Source: JBEKVE01 sp049514335 (GTDB lineage Bacteria; Actinomycetota; Acidimicrobiia; Acidimicrobiales; UBA8190). From it: DNA of 8,154 nt. A program made the translations under genes and the position numbers. Under the pieces are notes generated by a model that made no database searches, was not told the origin of the DNA, and saw nothing but the letters and a program-made list of their open reading frames with translations. The DNA is taken from NCBI GenBank assembly GCA_049514335.1, contig JBEKVE010000137.1, positions 1-8,154 of the forward strand, given 5' to 3'. This document shows, piece by piece, positions 4,945 through 8,154 of the stretch. Each line of letters begins with the position of its first letter. Position 1 is the first letter of the stretch.

Positions 4945-7900
4945 GTGCGCACCCCGCAGGATCTGCCGCGCCGACCGCGGCGCGCCGTGCGGCGTGGGCG
5001 GCTGTGGCTGGTCGTGGCGATCGTCGTCCTGGTCGTCCTGTTCGCCTCGCTGCGGACCATCGCCACCTTCTACACCGACTATCTCTGGTTCGGCTCCGTG
5101 CAGCTGGGGCAGGTGTGGCGCCGGACGTTCGAGGTCAAGCTCGAGCTGTTCTTCGGGTTCGCGGCGATCTTCTTCATCCTGCTGTGGGTGAACCTGGCCG
5201 TCGTGGACCGGTTGGCCCCCGGCGAGCTCGCCCTCGGTCCCGAGGACGAGCTCGTGCGGCGCTACCAGCAGCACGTGGCGCCCCGTGCCCGCCTGGTGCG
5301 CACCATCGTCGCCGTGATCATCGCCCTGATCGCCGCCTCGGGCGTGATCGGCCAGTGGCGCAATTACCTCTTGTTCACCAAGGGCGGGTCCTTCTCCGCT
5401 TCCGACCCCCAGTTCCACATGAACATCGGTTTCTTCGTGTTCAAGCTGCCGTTCCTGTCGTTCCTCGTGAGCTGGTCGTTCGTCACGTTGGTGGTCGTCG
5501 CCGTGTTCACCCTGATCGCCCACTATCTGAATGGCGGGATCCGGATCCAGTCGGGGTCGCCGAGCGTCGCGCCCCAGGTGAAGGTGCACCTCTCGGTCCT
5601 GCTCGCCGCCATGGCCGTCGTGAAGGCATTCGGGTACGTGCTCGCCCGCTACAACCTGGACCTGTCGCAGAACGGGTACGTCCAGGGTGCGGGCTACACC
5701 GACGTGCACGCCCGGCTCCCCGCCCTGACGCTTCTCATCTGGATCTCGGTGCTGTCGGCCCTCATCTTCCTGGTGAACATCAGACGGCGGGGGTGGGCGC
5801 TGCCCGTGCTCGGCCTCGGACTGTGGCTGTTCGTCGCCATCGTCGTCGGCGCCATCTACCCCGCCATCGTCCAGACCTTCAAGGTGAACCCGGCGCAGAA
5901 CTCGCTGGAGCGGCCCTACATCGGCCGCAACATCGTCGCCACCCGTGACGCCGTCGGGCTCGACGACGTCAAGCAGGAGACGTTCAACGCCGGGCAATCC
6001 CTCACCCCGGCCCAGGTGGTCGCCGATGCGCCCACCCTCGACAACGTGCAGCTGTGGGACCCCACCGAGACGGGGCAGACCTACACGAAGCTGCAGCAGA
6101 CCAAGTCCTATTACTCCTTCAACACCCTGGCGGTCGACCGCTACACCATCAACGGGAAGCTCGAGCCCATGGTGGTCGGGGTGAGGCAGGTGAACGACAA
6201 CGACCTGCCCTCCCAGGGATGGGTGAACACCCACCTGCAGTACACCCACGGCTACGCCGGGATCCTGTCGCCCTCCAACACGGCTAATGGCACCAATCCC
6301 GCCTTCGACGTGTCGCAGATACCGGTGCAGACCTCGCCGGGGGCGCCCCCGATCACGCAGCCGCGCGTGTACTTCGGCGTGCAGAACCCCAACGGGGGCG
6401 ACGCCAACTACGTCCTGGCCAACACCCGCCAACCCGAGATCGACTACTCGACCGCGTCGGGGACACCGGTCACGAGTACGTACCACGGCACCGGCGGCGT
6501 GCAGCTCAAGAACTCCCTCGTCAAGCTGGCCTTCGCCATCCGGTTCAGCGACTTCAACCTGTTCGTCTCCGACCTGGTGACGCGCAACTCGCGCCTCATG
6601 TTCGTGCGCGACGTGACCCAGATGGCCGAGAAGGCCGCCCCCTTCCTGAGCTTCGACTCCGACCCCTACCCCGTGGTGTCGGGGGGGAAGATCTACTGGG
6701 TCCTCGACGGGTACACCACAACGGACAACTACCCGTATGCCCAGAACGTCGACACCTCGGCACTGCCGCTCACCAGTGGTCTGCAGCAGAACTTCAACTA
6801 CGTGCGCAACTCGGTGAAGCTTGTCGTGAACGCCTACACGGGGCAGATGACCTTCTACGACGTGACCGCCCTGACGAGGACACCCGACCCCATCCTGCAG
6901 ACCTGGGAGCGGGTGTTCCCCGGCATGTTCCACCCGGTGTCCACCATGCCGGCCGGCCTGCGCGCCCACCTGCGCTACCCCGAGGATCTCCTCACCGTCC
7001 AGGCAGCCACCTACGGCCGCTACCACATCACCCACCCGCTGGCTTTCTACAACGCCACCAACGGCTGGAACGTGTCGCAGAGCGCCGGCGCCGGGTCACC
7101 GAGCCAGGCGTTGCCCAACACCATCACCACCAACGCCCAGGGCAACATCGTGAACACCGGGCAGGTCATCCGCATGGCCCCGGAATACGAGGTGTTCCAG
7201 GTGCCGGGGGAGACCGGCCAGTCCTACAACCTGGTGGACGCGTTCAGCCCCGTGTCGAAGGGCGACGTGATCCAGACCATGTCCGGATTCATCGTGGCGG
7301 GGTCCGATCCCGCCCATTACGGCCGGCTGACGGTGTTCAGCACGCCGACCCCGATCGACGGGCCGGCCCTGGTCGATGCCGATATCGCCGCCACCCATCA
7401 GATCTCGTCGCAGATCAGCCTGCTCAACCAGAACGGCTCGAGCGTGCAGCTCGGTACCCTGCAGTTCGTCCCGGTGGGAAGCTCGATGCTGTACTTCCGG
7501 CCCTTCTACGTGGAGTCGTCGCGCAACCCCTTCCCACAGCTCAACTACTACATCGTCGTCTACGCCGGCGCCCAGGGGCAGAGCCAGGTGGCCTTCGACA
7601 CCACCTTGTCGGCGGCGTTGAACGACCTGTTCCAGGTGACCGTGCCGGGCCAGTCGGGCTCGACCCCGAGCTCCCCGACGACGCCGAGCTCTCCGACGGC
7701 GCCATCCTCCCCGTCGGTGAGCCAGAAGGTCCAGAGCCTCATCACCCAGGAGAACCAGGCCTTCCAGCAGTCTCAGACCGACCTCAAGGCGGGCAACTTC
7801 GCCGCCTACGGCAACGACATCCAGACCCTGTCGAGCATCATCCAGCAGCTGGTGGCGGCGTCACAGGGCTCCTCGACGTCGACATCGAAGGCCAGCACGT

Positions 7901-7992
7901 CCACCACCACCGCCAGCAGCGCCGCCACCACGAGCACGATGCCGAGCGGCGTGGCACTGGGTCCGGGGTTCTCGGGGGGCCGGACCCCCTGA
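4945..7992 (+). CDS. UPF0182 (COG1615) family integral membrane protein
   Basis: This encodes 1015 residues, near the usual family length (about 900-1000). After a basic N-terminus there are seven likely membrane helices, at about 20-40, 63-87, 119-136, 172-194, 214-233, 258-278 and 284-309. A large domain of about 600 residues follows, probably extracytoplasmic. Family landmarks include YTHGY (433-437), RQPEIDY (495-501) and FRPFYVESSRNPFPQL. The C-terminus has three TPSSPT-like units (907-924), a short helical segment with KAGNFAAYG (948-956) as in other members, and a Ser/Thr-rich tail. M. tuberculosis Rv0064 and Rv3193c belong to this family; its biochemical role is not established. GTG at 4945 is chosen because it lies 8 nt after TAGGCT and directly precedes the basic N-terminus and first helix. 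It begins 11 nt after the DivIVA stop but probably has its own promoter. A hairpin follows the stop. Confidence 0.92.
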   Translation: MRTPQDLPRRPRRAVRRGRLWLVVAIVVLVVLFASLRTIATFYTDYLWFGSVQLGQVWRRTFEVKLELFFGFAAIFFILLWVNLAVVDRLAPGELALGPEDELVRRYQQHVAPRARLVRTIVAVIIALIAASGVIGQWRNYLLFTKGGSFSASDPQFHMNIGFFVFKLPFLSFLVSWSFVTLVVVAVFTLIAHYLNGGIRIQSGSPSVAPQVKVHLSVLLAAMAVVKAFGYVLARYNLDLSQNGYVQGAGYTDVHARLPALTLLIWISVLSALIFLVNIRRRGWALPVLGLGLWLFVAIVVGAIYPAIVQTFKVNPAQNSLERPYIGRNIVATRDAVGLDDVKQETFNAGQSLTPAQVVADAPTLDNVQLWDPTETGQTYTKLQQTKSYYSFNTLAVDRYTINGKLEPMVVGVRQVNDNDLPSQGWVNTHLQYTHGYAGILSPSNTANGTNPAFDVSQIPVQTSPGAPPITQPRVYFGVQNPNGGDANYVLANTRQPEIDYSTASGTPVTSTYHGTGGVQLKNSLVKLAFAIRFSDFNLFVSDLVTRNSRLMFVRDVTQMAEKAAPFLSFDSDPYPVVSGGKIYWVLDGYTTTDNYPYAQNVDTSALPLTSGLQQNFNYVRNSVKLVVNAYTGQMTFYDVTALTRTPDPILQTWERVFPGMFHPVSTMPAGLRAHLRYPEDLLTVQAATYGRYHITHPLAFYNATNGWNVSQSAGAGSPSQALPNTITTNAQGNIVNTGQVIRMAPEYEVFQVPGETGQSYNLVDAFSPVSKGDVIQTMSGFIVAGSDPAHYGRLTVFSTPTPIDGPALVDADIAATHQISSQISLLNQNGSSVQLGTLQFVPVGSSMLYFRPFYVESSRNPFPQLNYYIVVYAGAQGQSQVAFDTTLSAALNDLFQVTVPGQSGSTPSSPTTPSSPTAPSSPSVSQKVQSLITQENQAFQQSQTDLKAGNFAAYGNDIQTLSSIIQQLVAASQGSSTSTSKASTSTTTASSAATTSTMPSGVALGPGFSGGRTP
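7663..7716 (+). repeat. three imperfect 18-bp tandem repeats in the UPF0182 gene
   Basis: Three in-frame 18-bp units at 7663-7680, 7681-7698 and 7699-7716 encode TPSSPT, TPSSPT and APSSPS. The first two differ at only two third-codon positions; the third is more diverged. They form a flexible Pro/Ser linker between the extracytoplasmic domain and the C-terminal helical segment. Such units can vary in number by slippage. Confidence 0.7.
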
Positions 7993-7999
7993 CTCCGTG

Positions 8000-8027
8000 C
8001 CCCGGCGCCCTGGAACGGGTGCCCGGG
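8000..8027 (+). terminator. hairpin after the UPF0182 gene, likely terminator
   Basis: CCCCGGCGCCC (8000-8010) pairs with GGGTGCCCGGG (8017-8027) as an 11-position stem. It has one C-C mismatch and one G-T pair, and a 6-nt TGGAAC loop. It starts 7 nt after the stop codon and precedes the tRNA promoter. No T tract follows. Stem strength and position support termination. Confidence 0.5.
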
Positions 8028-8035
8028 CCGGGTGG

Positions 8036-8041
8036 TAAACT
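8036..8041 (+). promoter_or_regulatory. candidate -10 element (TAAACT) of the tRNA gene
   Basis: TAAACT fits TAnnnT, and the predicted transcription start (about 8047-8049) is a few nucleotides before the mature tRNA 5' end at 8053. It is one of very few A/T-rich spots in the region. A -35 is not clear; TGGAAC (8011-8016) is a poor candidate with a 19-bp spacer. Confidence 0.45.
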
Positions 8042-8052
8042 GTCGTCCGCGC

Positions 8053-8129
<77 letters not shown>

Positions 8130-8154
8130 AAGAAAGTGCAGGTCGGGGCCGGTC

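Noticed and set aside
3654..5948. 764-codon open frame on the plus strand across the DivIVA and UPF0182 genes
   Set aside because: Alternative frame of two strongly supported genes; composition is Arg/Ser/Pro-rich without motifs.
4930..7035. 701-codon open frame on the minus strand opposite the UPF0182 gene
   Set aside because: Its product is low-complexity and rich in Gly, His, Val, Asp and Glu, as expected from the mirror frame of a GC-rich gene. It shows no domain, while the + strand protein has clear family motifs and membrane helices.
7663..7716. CRISPR-like or intergenic repeat array
   Set aside because: The units are 18 bp, in frame, without spacers, and encode a Pro/Ser linker; this is a coding tandem repeat.

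Overview
The window is strongly GC-rich throughout and reads as a chromosomal segment of an actinobacterium. I favour an Acidimicrobiia-like lineage, as an inference: it has a DivIVA-domain protein, a UPF0182/COG1615 membrane protein of the actinobacterial type, a YlbL-like secreted Lon-fold protease, and start codons placed as in leaderless transcripts. There is no insertion sequence, CRISPR array or rRNA.

Layout: (1) an MreB-type actin homologue on + (80-1084). (2) A convergent gene on - (1863-1123) encoding a HEAT-repeat protein, separated from mreB by a 38-nt gap that holds one hairpin. (3) A divergent gene on + (1862-3034) encoding a YlbL-like PDZ/Lon-S16 protease; its ATG and the ATG of the HEAT gene lie inside the same CATG tetranucleotide. 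(4) A 610-residue protein on + (3101-4933) with an N-terminal DivIVA domain, a long coiled coil, a disordered linker and a C-terminal cysteine/histidine module resembling the end of phage Mu F / SPP1 gp7 minor head proteins. (5) A 1015-residue UPF0182 membrane protein on + (4945-7992). (6) An initiator tRNA-Met (8053-8129) with an encoded CCA end.

At least three genes have a TAnnnT element just upstream. Genes 4 and 5 share the same hexamer TAGGCT, placed 7-8 nt before the start codon with no Shine-Dalgarno sequence, which fits leaderless transcription. For gene 5 this hexamer begins with the stop codon of gene 4. The HEAT gene instead has a strong GGGAGGT ribosome binding site. Hairpins follow mreB/HEAT, ylbL and the UPF0182 gene, and one lies within the last codons of the DivIVA gene, so most genes look like separate transcription units.

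Functionally, MreB (cell shape), DivIVA (polar or septal scaffold), a membrane-anchored envelope protease and a large membrane protein suggest an envelope and growth neighbourhood, though the genes are not one operon. The most unusual items are the DivIVA/phage-F-like fusion, the replacement of the expected catalytic glutamate of MreB by glutamine, the shared CATG start of the divergent pair, and a C1/C72 mismatch in the initiator tRNA.
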